Of a stretch of DNA of 64,000 nucleotides, positions 37,135 through 51,681 are shown in pieces; the stretch's first letter is position 1; each line of letters begins with the position of its first letter. Both the position numbers and the translations under genes were made by a program. Source of the stretch: Xylocopa sonorina (lineage: Eukaryota; Arthropoda; Insecta; Hymenoptera; Apidae); the NCBI RefSeq assembly GCF_050948175.1, contig NW_027490249.1, forward strand, positions 124,001 through 188,000, in the 5' to 3' direction. The notes under the pieces were generated by a model. The model was not told the DNA's origin. It searched no databases and worked only from the letters and a program-made list of their open reading frames with translations.

Positions 37135-40100
37135 CCATGAAACATAGAAATGAGATGCGATATCGCGTTTTAAGAAGCACTAGAGAGCTATTGCTACGAT
37201 ACGTAGACATCTGCAAACGCTATTTCCTAGCAAGGAAGTATCGCATTCACATTCATTTGAAGTGTAGACTAGGAATACATAACACTTCGCAAATCATGTT
37301 ATATCTTACCATGAACCATAGAAATGAGATGCGATATAGAATCATATGAACTCTATTGCTACGATACGTAGACATCTGCAATCGCTATTTCCTTGCAAGG
37401 AAGTGCCGCATTTACATTCATTTGAATCGTAGACGAGGAATGCATAACACTTCGCAATGAATATTACATCTTACCATGAAACATTTAAATGAGATGCGAT
37501 ATCGCGTTTTAAGAAGCATTAGATCTCTATTGCTACGATACCTAGACATCTGCAGACGCTATTTCCTTGCAAGGAAGTGTCGCATTTACATTCATTTGAA
37601 TCGTAGACGAGGAATGCATAACACTTCGCAATGAATATTACATCTTACCATGAAACATTTAAATGAGATGCGATATCGCGTTTTAAGAAGCATTAGAACT
37701 CTATTGCTACGATACCTAGACATCTGCAGACGCTATTTCCTAGCAAGGAAGTGTCGTATTTACATTCATTTGAAGTGTAGACGAGGAATACATGACACTT
37801 CGCAATTCATATTATATCTTACCATGAAACATAGAAATGAGATGCGATATCGCGTTCTAAGAAGCATTAGAACACTACTGCTACGATAGGTAGACATTTG
37901 CAAACGCTATTTCCTTGCAAGGAAGTGTCGCATTTACATTCAATTGAAGTGTAGACGAGGAATACATAACACTTGGCAAATCATATTAATTCTTACCATG
38001 AAACATAGAAATGAAATGCGATATCTCGTTTTAAGAAGCATTAGAACTCTATTGCTACGATACCTAGACATCTGCAGACGCTATTTCCTTGCAAGGAAGT
38101 GTCGCATTTACATTCATTTGAATCGTAGACGAGGAATGCATTACACTTCGCAATGAATATTACATCTTACCATGAAACATAGAAATGAGATGCGATATCG
38201 CGTTTTAAGAAGCATTAGAACTCTATTGCTACGATACGTAGACATCTGCAAACGCTATTTCCTTGCAAGGAAGAGTTGCATTTACATTCATTTGAATCGT
38301 AGACGAGGAATGCATAACACTTCGCAATGAATATTATATCTTATCATGAAACATAGATATGAGATGCAATATCTCGTTTTAAGAAGCGTTTGAACTCTAT
38401 TGCTTCCATACGTAGACATCTGCAAACGCTATTTCCTTGCAAGGAAGTGTCGCATTTAAATTCATTTGAAGTGTAGACGAGGGATACATAACACTTCACA
38501 AATCATATTATATCTTACCATGAAACATAGAAATGAGATGCGATATCGCGTTTTAAGAAGCATTAGAACTCTATTGCTACGATACCTAGACATCTGCAGA
38601 CGCTATTTCCTTGCAAGGAAGTGCCGCATTTACATTCATTTGAATCGTAGACGTGGAATGCATAACACTTCGCAATAAATATTACATCTTACCATGAAAC
38701 ATAGAAATGAGATGCAATATCGCGTTTTAAGAAGCATTATAACTCTATTGCTACGATACCTAGACATCTGCAGACGCTATTTCCTAGCAAGGAAGTGTAG
38801 CATTTACATTCATTTGAAGTGTAGACGAGGAATACATGACATTTCGCAAATCATATTATATCTTACCATGAAACATAGAAATGAAATGCGATATCGCGTT
38901 TAAGAAGCATTAGAACTCCATTGCTACGATACCTAGACATCTGCAGACGCTATTTCCTAGCAAGGAAGTGTCGCATTTACATTCATTTGAAGTGTAGACG
39001 AGGAATACATGACACTTGGCAAATCATATTATACCTTACCATGAAACATAGAAATGAGATGCGATATCGCGTTTTAAGAAGCACTAGAAAGCTATTGCTA
39101 CGATACGTAGACATCTGCAAACGCTATTTCCTAGCAAGGAAGTATCGCATTCACATTCATTTGAAGTGTAGACTAGGAATACATAACACTTCGCAAATCA
39201 TGATATATCTTACCATGAAACATAGAAATGAGATGCGATATCGCGTTTTAAGAATCATATGAACTCTATTGCTACGATACGTAGACATCTGCAATCGCTA
39301 TTTTCTTGCAATGAAGTGTCACATTTACTTTCATTTGAATCGTAGACGAGGAATGCATAACACTTCGCAATGAATATTACATCTTACCATGAAACATAGA
39401 AACGAGATGCGATATCGCGCTTTAAGAAGCATTAGAAATCTATTGCTGCGATACGTAGACATCTGCAAACGCTATTTCCTTGCAAGGAAGTGTCGCATTT
39501 ACATTCATTTGAACCGTAGACGAGGAATGCATAACACTTCGCAATGAAAATTATATCTTATCATGAAACATAGATATGAGATGCAATATCTCGTTTTAAG
39601 AAGCATTTGAACTCTATTGCTTCGATACGTAGACATCTGCAAACGCTATTTCCTTGCAAGGAAGTGTCGCATTTACATTCATTTGAAGTGTAGACGAGGG
39701 ATACATAACACTTCGCAAAACATATTATATCTTACCATGAAACATAGAAATGAGATGCAATATCACGTTTTAAGAAGCATTAGAACTCTATTGCTACGAT
39801 ACCTAGACATCTGCAGACGCTATTTCCTTGCAAGGAAGTGTCGCATTTACATTCATTTGAATCGTAGACGAGGAATGCATAACACTTCGCAATGAATATT
39901 ACATCTTACCATGAAACATAGAAATGAGATGCAATATCGCGTTTTAAGAAGCATTAGAACTCTATTGCTACGATACCTAGACATCTGCAGACGCTATTTC
40001 CTAGCAAGGAAGTGTAGCATTTACATTCATTTGAAGTGTAGACGAGGAATACATGACACTTCGCAAATCATATTATACCTAACCATGAAACATAGAAATG

Positions 40101-41639
40101 AGATGCGATATCGCGTTTTAAGAAGCACTAGAGAGCTATTGCTACGATACGTAGACATGTGCAAACGCTATTTCCTAGCAAGGAAGTATCGCATTCACAT
40201 TCATTTGAAGTGTAGACTAGGAATACATAACACTTCGCAAATCATGTTATATCTTACCATGAACCATAGAAATGAGATGCGATATAGAATCATATGAACT
40301 CTATTGCTACGATACGTAGACATCTGCAATCGCTATTTCCTTGCAAGGACGTGCCGCATTTACATTCATTTGAATCGTAGACGAGGAATGCATAACACTT
40401 CGCAATGAATATTACATCTTACCATGAAACATTTAAATGAGATGCGATATCGCGTTTTAAGAAGCATTAGAACTCTATTGCTACGATACCTAGACATCTG
40501 CAGACGCTATTTCCTTGCACGGAAGTGTCGCATTTACATTCACTTGAATCGTAGACGAGGAATGCATAACACTTCGCAATGAATATTACATCTTACCATG
40601 AAACATTTAAACGAGATGCGATATCGCGTTTTAAGAAGCATTAGAACTCTATTGCTACGATACCTAGACATCTGCAGACGCTATTTCCTAGCAAGGAAGT
40701 GTCGTATTTACATTCATTTGAAGTGTAGACGAGGAATACATGACACTTCGCAATTCATATTATATCTTACCATGAAACATAGAAATGAGATGCGATATCG
40801 CGTTCTAAGAAGCATTAGAACACTACTGCTACGATAGGTAGACATTTGCAAACGCTATTTCCTTGCAAGGAAGTGTCGCATTTACATTCAATTGAAGTGT
40901 AGACGAGGAATACATAACACTTGGCAAATCATATTAATTCTTACCATGAAACATAGAAATGAAATGCGATATCTCGTTTTAAGAAGCATTAGAACTCTAT
41001 TGCTACGATACCTAGACATCTGCAGACGCTATTTCCTTGCAAGGAAGTGTCGCATTTACATTCATTTGAATCGTAGACGAGGAATGCATAACACTTCGCA
41101 ATGAATATTATATCTTATCATGAAACATAGATATGAGATGCAATATCTCGTTTTAAGAAGCGTTTGAACTCTATTGCTTCCATACGTAGACATCTGCAAA
41201 CGCTATTTCCTTGCAAGGAAGTGTCGCATTTAAATTCATTTGAAGTGTAGACGAGGGATACATAACACTTCGCAAATCATATTATATCTTACCATGAAAC
41301 ATAGAAATGAGATGCGATATCGCGTTTTAAGAAGCATTAGAACTCTATTGCTACGATACCTAGACATCTGCAGACGCTATTTCCTTGCAAGGAAGTGCCG
41401 CATTTACATTCATTTGAATCGTAGACGTGGAATGCATAACACTTCGCAATGAATATTACATCTTACCATGAAACATAGAAATGAGATGCAATATCGCGTT
41501 TTAAGAAGCATTATAACTCTATTGCTACGATACCTAGACATCTGCAGACGCTATTTCCTAGCAAGGAAGTGTAGCATTTACATTCATTTGAAGTGTAGAC
41601 GAGGAATACATGACACTTCGCAAATCATATTATACCTTA
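37135..41639. repeat. 4505-bp satellite duplication, copy 2
   Basis: Nearly identical to copy 1, including the 1-bp deletion (near 38,900) and agatctct near 37,525. Differences noticed: tagacatc near 39,459 against tagaaatc near 34,954, and catgatat near 39,199 against catgttat near 34,694. Confidence 0.87.
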
Positions 41640-43529
41640 CCATGAAACATAGAAATGAGATGCGATATCGCGTTTTAAGAAGCACTAGAAAGCTATTGCT
41701 ACGATACGTAGACATCTGCAAACGCTATTTCCTAGCAAGGAAGTATCGCATTCACATTCATTTGAAGTGTAGACTAGGAATACATAACACTTCGCAAATC
41801 ATGTTATATCTTACCATGAACCATAGAAATGAGATGCGATATAGAATCATATGAACTCTATTGCTACGATACGTAGACATCTGCAATCGCTATTTCCTTG
41901 CAAGGAAGTGTCGCATTTACATTCATTTGAATCGTAGACGAGGAATGCATAACACTTCGCAATGAATATTACATCTTACCATGAAACATTTAAATGAGAT
42001 GCGATATCGCGTTTTAAGAAGCATTAGAACTCTATTGCTACGATACCTAGACATCTGCAGACGCTATTTCCTTGCAAGGAAGTGTCGCATTTACATTCAT
42101 TTGAATCGTAGACGAGGAATGCATAACACTTCGCAATGAATATTATATCGTATCATGAAACATAGATATGAGATGCAATATCTCGTTTTAAGAAGCATTT
42201 GAACTCTATTGCTTCGATACGTAGACATCTGCAAACGCTATTTCCTTGCAAGGAAGTGTCGCATTTACATTCATTTGAATCGTAGACGAGGAATGCATAA
42301 CACTTCGCAATGAATATTACATCTTACCATGAAACATAGAAATGAGATGCAATATCGCGTTTTAAGAAGCATTAGAACTCTATTGCTACGATACCTAGAC
42401 ATCTGCAGACGCTATTTCCTAGCAAGGAAGTGTAGCATTTACATTCATTTGAAGTGTAGACGAGGAATACATGACACTTCGCAAATCATATTATACCTAA
42501 CCATGAAACATAGAAATGAAATGCGATATCGCGTTTTAAGAAGCACTAGAGAGCTATTGCTACGATACGTAGACATGTGCAAACGCTATTTCCTAGCAAG
42601 GAAGTATCGCATTCACATTCATTTGAAGTGTAGACTAGGAATACATAACACTTCGCAAATCATGTTATATCTTACCATGAACCATAGAAATGAGATGCGA
42701 TATAGAATCATATGAACTCTATTGCTACGATACGTAGACATCTGCAATCGCTATTTCCTTGCAAGGAAGTGCCGCATTTACATTCATTTGAATCGTAGAC
42801 GAGGAATGCATAGCACTTCGCAATGAATATTACATCTTACCATGAAACATTTAAATGAGATGCGATATCGCGTTTTAAGAAGCATTAGAACTCTATTGCT
42901 ACGATACCTAGACATCTGCAGACGCTATTTCCTTGCAAGGAAGTGTCGCATTTACATTCATTTGAATCGTAGTCGAGGAATGCATAACACTTCGCAATGA
43001 ATATTACATCTTACCATGAAACATTTAAATGAGATGCGATATCGCGTTTTAAGAAGCATTAGAACTCTATTGCTACGATACCTAGACATCTGCAGACGCT
43101 ATTTCCTAGCAAGGAAGTGTCGTATTTACATTCATTTGAAGTGTAGACGAGGAATACATGACACTTCGCAATTCATATTATATCTTACCATGAAACATAG
43201 AAGTGAGATGCGATATCGCGTTCTAAGAAGCATTAGAACACTACTGCTACGATAGGTAGACATTTGCAAACGCTATTTCCTTGCAAGGAAGTGTCGCATT
43301 TACATTCATTTGAAGTGTAGACGAGGGATACATAACACTTCACAAATCATATTATATCTTACCATGAAACATAGAAATGAGATGCGATATCGCGTTTTAA
43401 GAAGCATTAGAACTCTATTGCTACGATACCTAGACATCTGCAGACGCTATTTCCTTGCAAGGAAGTGCCGCATTTACATTCATTTGAATCGTAGACGAGG
43501 AATGCATTACACTTCGCAATGAATATTAC
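41640..43529. repeat. Satellite segment between two large duplications
   Basis: Eleven or so monomers built from the same types as the neighbouring blocks, including two copies of the 9-bp-deletion marker monomer (near 41,840 and 42,705). I see no non-satellite sequence. Confidence 0.8.
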
Positions 43530-46500
43530 ATCTTACCATGAAACATAGAAATGAGATGCAATATCGCGTTTTAAGAAGCATTATAACTCTATTGCTACGA
43601 TACCTAGACATCTGCAGACGCTATTTCCTAGCAAGGAAGTGTAGCATTTACATTCATTTGAAGTGTAGACGAGGAATACATGACACTTCGCAAATCATAT
43701 TATATCTTACCATGAAACATAGAAATGAAATGCGATATCGCGTTTTAAGAAGCATTAGAACTCCATTGCTACGATACCTAGACATCTGCAGACGCTATTT
43801 CCTAGCAAGGTAGTGTCGCATTTACATTCATTTGAAGTGTAGACGAGGAATACATGACACTTGGCAAATCATATAATATCTTACCATGAAAAATAGAAAT
43901 GAGATACGATATCGCGTTTTAAGAAGCACTAGAAAGCTATTGCTACGATACGTAGACATCTGCAAACACTATTTCCTAGCGAGGAAGTATCGCATTCACA
44001 TTCATTTGAAGTGTAGACTAGGAATACATAACACTTCGCAAATCATGTTATATCTTACCATGAAACATAGACATGAGATGCAATATCTCGTTTTAAGAAG
44101 CATTTGAACTCTATTGCTTCGATACGTAGAAATCTGCAAACGCCATTTCCTTGCAAGGAAGTGTCGCATTTACATTCATTTGAAGTGTAGACGAGGGATA
44201 CATAACACTTCGCAAAACATATTATATCTTACCATGAAACATAGAAACGAGATGCAATATCACGTTTTAAGAAGCATTAGAACTCTATTGCTACGATACC
44301 TAGACATCTGCAGACGCTATTTCCTTGCAAGGAAGTGTGCATTTACATTCATTTGAATCGTAGACGAGGAATGCATAACACTTCGCAATGAATATTACAT
44401 CTTACCATGAAACATAGAAATGAGATGCAATATCGCGTTTTAAGAAGCATTAGAACTCTATTGCTACGATACCTAGACATCTGCAGACGCTATTTCCTAG
44501 CAAGGAAGTGTAGCATTTACATTCATTTGAAGTGTAGACGAGGAATACATGACACTTCGCAAATCATATTATACCTTACCATGAAACATAGAAATGAGAT
44601 GCGATATCGCGTTTTAAGAAGCACTAGAAAGCTATTGCTACGATACGTAGACATCTGCAAACGCTATTTCCTAGCAAGGAAGTATCGCATTCACATTCAT
44701 TTGAAGTGTAGACTAGGAATACATAACACTTCGCAAATCATGTTATATCTTACCATGAACCATAGAAATGAGATGCGATGTAGAATCATATGAACTCTAT
44801 TGCTACGATACGTAGACATCTGCAATCGCTATTTCCTTGCAAGGAAGTGTCGCATTTACATTCATTTGAATCGTAGACGAGGAATGCATAACACTTCGCA
44901 ATGAATATTACATCTTACCATGAAACATTTAAATGAGATGCGATATCGCATTTTAAGAAGCATTAGAACTCTATTGCTACGATACCTAGACATCTGCAGA
45001 CGCTATTTCCTTGCAAGGAAGTGTCGCATTTACATTCATTTGAATCGTAGACGAGGAATGCATAACACTTCGCAATGAATATTACATCTTACCATGAAAC
45101 ATTTAAATGAGATGCGATATCGCGTTTTAAGAAGCATTAGAACTCTATTGCTACGATACCTAGACATCTGCAGACGCTATTTCCTAGCAAGGAAGTGTCG
45201 CATTTACATTCATTTGAAGTGTAGACGAGGAATACATGACACTTCGCAAATCATATTATATCTTACCATGAAACATAGAAATGAAATGCGATATCGCGTT
45301 TTAAGAAGCATTAGAACTCCATTGCTACGATACCTAGACATCTGCAGACGCTATTTCCTAGCAAGGAAGTGTCGCATTTACATTCATTTGAAGTGTAGAC
45401 GAGGAATACATGACACTTGGCAAATCATATAATATCTTACCATGAAAAATAGAAATGAGATGCGATATCGCGTTTTAAGAAGCACTAGAAAGCTATTGCT
45501 ACGATACGTAGACATCTGCAAACACTATTTGCTAGCGAGGAAGTATCGCATTCACATTCATTTGAAGTGTAGACTAGGAATACATAACACTTCGCAAATC
45601 ATGTTATATCTTACCATGAAACATAGAAATGAGATGCAATATCTCGTTTTAAGAAGCATTTGAACTCTATTGCTTCGATACGTAGACATCTGCAAACGCT
45701 ATTTCCTTGCAAGGAAGTGTCGCATTTACATTCATTTGAAGGACGAGGGATACATAACACTTCGCAAAACATATTATATCTTACCATGAAACATAGAAAT
45801 GAGATGCAATATCACGTTTTAAGAAGCATTAGAACTCTATTGCTACGATACCTAGACATCTGCAGACGGCTATTTCCTTGCAAGGAAGTGTCGCATTTAC
45901 ATTCATTTGAGATCGGGTAGACGAGGAATGCATAACACTTCGCAATGAATATTACATCTTACCATGAAACATAGAAATGAGATGCAATATCGCGTTTTAA
46001 GAAGCATTAGAACTCTATTGCTACGATACCTAGACATCTGCAGGACGCTATTTCCTAGCAAGGAAGTGTAGCATATACATTCATTTGAAGTGTAGACGAG
46101 GAATACATGACACTTCGCAAATCATATTATACCTTACCATGAAACATAGAAATGATGCGATATCGCGTTTTAAGAAGCACTAGAAAGCTATTGCTACGAT
46201 ACGTAGACATCTGCAAACGCTATTTCCTAGCAAGGAAGTATCGCATTCACATTCATTTGAAGTGTAGACTAGGAATACATAACACTTCGCAAATCATGTT
46301 ATATCTTACCATGAACATAGAAATGAGATGCGATGTAGAATCATATGAACTCTATTGCTACGATACGTAGACATCTGCAATCGCTATTTCCTTGCAAGGA
46401 AGTGTCGCATTTACATTCATTTGAATCGTAGACGAGGAATGCATTACACTTCGCAATGAATATTACATCTTACCATGAAACATTTAAATGAGATGCGATA

Positions 46501-49500
46501 TCGCATTTTAAGAAGCATTAGAACTCTATTGCTACGATACCTAGACATCTGCAGACGCTATTTCCTTGCAAGGAAGTGTCGCATTTACATTCATTTGAAT
46601 CGTAGACGGAGGAATGCATAACACTTCGCAATGAATATTACATCTTACCATGAAACATTTAAATGAGATGCGATATCGCGTTTTAAGAAGGCATTAGAAC
46701 TCTATTGCTACGATACCTAGACATCTGCAGACGCTATTTCCTAGCAAGGAAGTGTCGCATTTTACTATTCATTTGAAGTGTAGACGAGGAATACATGACA
46801 CTTCGCAAAATCATATTATATCTTACATGGAAACATAGAAATGAAATGTCGATATCGCGTTTTAAGAAGCATTAGAACTCCATTGCTACGATTACCTAGA
46901 CATCTGCAGACGCTATTTCCTAGCAAGGAAGTGTCGCATTTACATTCATTTGAAGTGTAGACGAGGAATACATGACACTTGGCAATCATATAATATCTTA
47001 CCATGAAAAATAGAAATGAGATGCGATATCGCGCTTTTAAGAAGCACTAGAAAGCTATTGCTACGATACGTAGACATCTGCAAACACTATTTCCTAGCGA
47101 GGGAAGTATCGCATTCACATTCATTTGAAGTGTAGACTAGGAATACATAACACTTCGCAAATCATGTTATATCTTACCATGAAACATAGAAATGAGATGC
47201 GATATCGCGTTTTAAGAATCATATGAACTCTATTGCTACGACACGTAGACATCTGCAATCGCTATTTTCTTGCAATGAAGTGTCGCATTTACTTTCATTT
47301 GAATCGTAGACGAGGAATGCATAACACTTCGCAATGAATATTAGCATCTTACCATGAAACATAGAAACGAGATGCGATATCGCGCTTTAAGAAGCATTAG
47401 AAATCTATTGCTGCGATACGTAGACATCTGCAAACGCTATTTCCTTGCAAGGAAGTGTCGCATTTACATTCATTTGAATCGTAGACGAGGGTATGCATAA
47501 CACTTCGCAATGAAAATTATATCTTATCATGAAACATAGATATGAGATGCAATATCTCGTTTTAAGAAGCATTTGAACTCTATTGCTTCGATACGTAGGA
47601 CATCTGCAAACGCTATTTCCTTGCAAGGAAGTGTCGCATTTACATTCATTTGAAGTGTAGACGAGGGGATACATAACACTTCGCAAAATCATATTAGATC
47701 TTACCATGAAACATAGAAATGAGATGCAATATCCGTTTTAAGAAGCATTAGAACTCTATTGCTACGATACCTAGACATCTGCAGACGCTATTTCCTTGCA
47801 AGGGAAGTGTCGCATTTACATTCATTTGAATCGTAGACGAGGATGCATAACACTTCGCAATGAATATTCATCTTACCATGAAACATAGAAATGAGAGGCA
47901 ATATCGCGTTTTAAGAAGCATTAGAACTCTAGTGCTACGATACCTAGACATCTGCAGACGCTATTTCCTAGCAAGGGAAGTTGTAGCATTTACATTCATT
48001 TGAAGTGTAGACGAGGAATACATGACACTTGGCAAATCATATAATATCTTACCATGAAAAATAGAAATGAGATGCGATATCGCGTTTTAAGAAGCACTAG
48101 AAAGCTATTGCTACGATACGTAGACATCTGCAAACACTATTTCCTAGCGAGGAAGTATCGCATTCAGATTCATTTGAAGTGTAGACTAGGAATACATAAC
48201 ACTTCGCAAATCATGTTATATCTTACCATGAAACATAGATATGAGATGCAATATCTCGTTTTAAGAAGCATTTGAACTCTATTGCTTCGATACGTAGAAA
48301 TCTGCAAACGCCATTTCCTTGCAAGGAAGTGTCGCATTTACATTCATTTGAAGTGTAGACGAGGGATACATAACACTTCGCAAAACATATTATATCTTAC
48401 CATGAAACATAGAAACGAGATGCAATATCACGTTTTAAGAAGCATTAGAACTCTATTGCTACGATACCTAGACATCTGCAGACGCTATTTCCTTGCAAGG
48501 AAGTGTCGCATTTACATTCATTTGAATCGTAGACGAGGAATGCATAACACTTCGCAATGAATATTACATCTTACCATGAAACATAGAAATGAGATGCAAT
48601 ATCGCGTTTTAAGAAGCATTAGAACTCTATTGCTACGATACCTAGACATCTGCAGACGCTATTTCCTAGCAAGGAAGTGTAGCATTTACATTCATTTGAA
48701 GTGTAGACGAGGAATACATGACACTTCGCAAATCATATTATACCTTACCATGAAACATAGAAATGAGATGCGATATCGCGTTTTAAGAAGCACTAGAAAG
48801 CTATTGCTACGATACGTAGACATCTGCAAACGCTATTTGCTAGCAAGGAAGTATCGCATTCACATTCATTTGAAGTGTAGACTAGGAATACATAACACTT
48901 CGCAAATCATGTTATATCTTACCATGAACCATAGAAATGAGATGCGATGTAGAATCATATGAACTCTATTGCTACGATACGTAGACATCTGCAATCGCTA
49001 TTTCCTTGCAAGGAAATGTCGCATTTACATTCATTTGAATCGTAGACGAGGAATGCATAACACTTCGCAATGAATATTACATCTTACCATGAAACATTTA
49101 AATGAGATGCGATATCGCATTTTAAGAAGCATTAGAACTCTATTGCTACGATATCTAGACATCTGCAGACGCTATTTCCTTGCAAGGAAGTGTCGCATTT
49201 ACATTCATTTGAATCGTAGACGAGGAATGCATAACACTTCGCAATGAATATTACATCTTACCATGAAACATTTAAATGAGATGCGATATCGCGTTTTAAG
49301 AAGCATTAGAACTCTATTGCTACGATACCTAGACATCTGCAGACGCTATTTCCTAGCAAGGAAGTGTCGCATTTACATTCATTTGAAGTGTAGACGAGGA
49401 ATACATGACACTTCGCAAATCATATTATATCTTACCATGAAACATAGAAATGAAATGCGATATCGCGTTTTAAGAAGCATTAGAACTCCATTGCTACGAT

Positions 49501-51681
49501 ACCTAGACATCTGCAGACGCTATTTCCTAGCAAGGAAGTGTCGCATTTACATTCATTTGAAGTGTAGACGAGGAATACATGACACTTGGCAAATCATATA
49601 ATATCTTACCATGAAAAATAGAAATGAGATGCGATATCGCGTTTTAAGAAGCACTAGAAAGCTATTGCTACGATACGTAGACATCTGCAAACACTATTTC
49701 CTAGCGAGGAAGTATCGCATTCACATTCATTTGAAGTGTAGACTAGGAATACATAACACTTCGCAAATCATGTTATATCTTACCATGAAACATAGAAATG
49801 AGATGCAATATCTCGTTTTAAGAAGCATTTGAACTCTATTGCTTCGATACGTAGACATCTGCAAACGCTATTTCCTTGCAAGGAAGTGTCGCATTTACAT
49901 TCATTTGAAGTGTAGACGAGGGATACATAACACTTCGCAAAACATATTATATCTTACCATGAAACATAGAAATGAGATGCAATATCACGTTTTAAGAAGC
50001 ATTAGAACTCTATTGCTACGATACCTAGACATCTGCAGACGCTATTTCCTTGCAAGGAAGTGTCGCATTTACATTCATTTGAATCGTAGACGAGGAATGC
50101 ATAACACTTCGCAATGAATATTACATCTTACCATGAAACATAGAAATGAGATGCAATATCGCGTTTTAAGAAGCATTAGAACTCTATTGCTACGATACCT
50201 AGACATCTGCAGACGCTATTTCCTAGCAAGGAAGTGTAGCATATACATTCATTTGAAGTGTAGACGAGGAATACATGACACTTCGCAAATCATATTATAC
50301 CTTACCATGAAACATAGAAATGAGATGCGATATCGCGTTTTAAGAAGCACTAGAAAGCTATTGCTACGATACGTAGACATCTGCAAACGCTATTTCCTAG
50401 GAAGGAAGTATCGCATTCACATTCATTTGAAGTGTAGACTAGGAATACATAACACTTCGCAAATCATGTTATATCTTACCATGAACCATAGAAATGAGAT
50501 GCGATGTAGAATCATATGAACTCTATTGCTACGATACGTAGACATCTGCAATCGCTATTTCCTTGCAAGGAAGTGTCGCATTTACATTCATTTGAATCGT
50601 AGACGAGGAATGCATAACACTTCGCAATGAATATTACATCTTACCATGAAACATTTAAATGAGATGCGATATCGCATTTTAAGAAGCATTAGAACTCTAT
50701 TGCTACGATACCTAGACATCTGCAGACGCTATTTCCTTGCAAGGAAGTGTCGCATTTACATTCATTTGAATCGTAGACGAGGAATGCATAACACTTCGCA
50801 ATGAATATTACATCTTACCATGAAACATTTAAATGAGATGCGATATCGCGTTTTAAGAAGCATTAGAACTCTATTGCCACGATACCTAGACATCTGCAGA
50901 CGCTATTTCCTAGCAAGGAAGTGTCGCATTTACATTCATTTGAAGTGTAGACGAGGAATACATGACACTTCGCAAATCATATTATATCTTACCATGAAAC
51001 ATAGAAATGAAATGCGATATCGCGTTTTAAGAAGCATTAGAACTCCATTGCTACGATACCTAGATATCTGCAGACGCTATTTCCTAGCAAGGAAGTGTCG
51101 CATTTACATTCATTTGAAGTGTAGACGAGGAATACATGACACTTGGCAAATCATATAATATCTTACCATGAAAAATAGAAATGAGATGCGATATCGCGTT
51201 TTAAGAAGCACTAGAAAGCTATTGCTACGATACGTAGACATCTGCAAACACTATTTCCTAGCGAGGAAGTATCGCATTCACATTCATTTGAAGTGTAGAC
51301 TAGGAATACATAACACTTCGCAAATCATGTTATATCTTACCATGAAACATAGAAATGAGATGCGATATCGCGTTTTAAGAATCATATGAACTCTATTGCT
51401 ACGATACGTAGACATCTGCAATCGCTATTTTCTTGCAATGAAGTGTCGCATTTACTTTCATTTGAATCGTAGACGAGGAATGCATAACACTTCGCAATGA
51501 ATATTACATCTTACCATGAAACATAGAAACGAGATGCGATATCGCGCTTTAAGAAGCATTAGAAATCTATTGCTGCGATACGTAGACATCTGCAAACGCT
51601 ATTTCCTTGCAAGGAAGTGTCGCATTTACATTCATTTGAATCGTAGACGAGGAATGCATAACACTTCGCAATGAAAATTAT
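43530..51681. repeat. 8.15-kb satellite duplication, copy 1
   Basis: Matches 51,682 onward at offset 8152 before about 45.7 kb and 8141 after about 48.05 kb; the 11-bp change is produced by the indel-rich patch inside this copy. 8141 equals 47 monomers minus 37 bp (four 9-bp deletions plus one 1-bp deletion). It is made of 1557-bp nine-monomer repeats, for example 48,054-49,610 and 49,611-51,167. Confidence 0.88.
45730..48010. other. Indel-rich patch in the satellite, probably unpolished sequence
   Basis: About 25 small insertions or deletions occur in 2.3 kb against the partner at about 53,882-56,151. Examples are gcaggacgct (46,042), agacggagg (46,609), agaaggcatt (46,690), gcaaaatcat (46,808), ggcaatcat (46,982), gtaggacatc (47,598) and gcaagggaagttg (47,976). 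My tally of gains and losses is net +11, exactly the change in offset between the two 8.15-kb copies. Insertions predominate. Flanking satellite shows almost none, so a local sequencing or gap-filling artefact is the best explanation. Confidence 0.8.
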
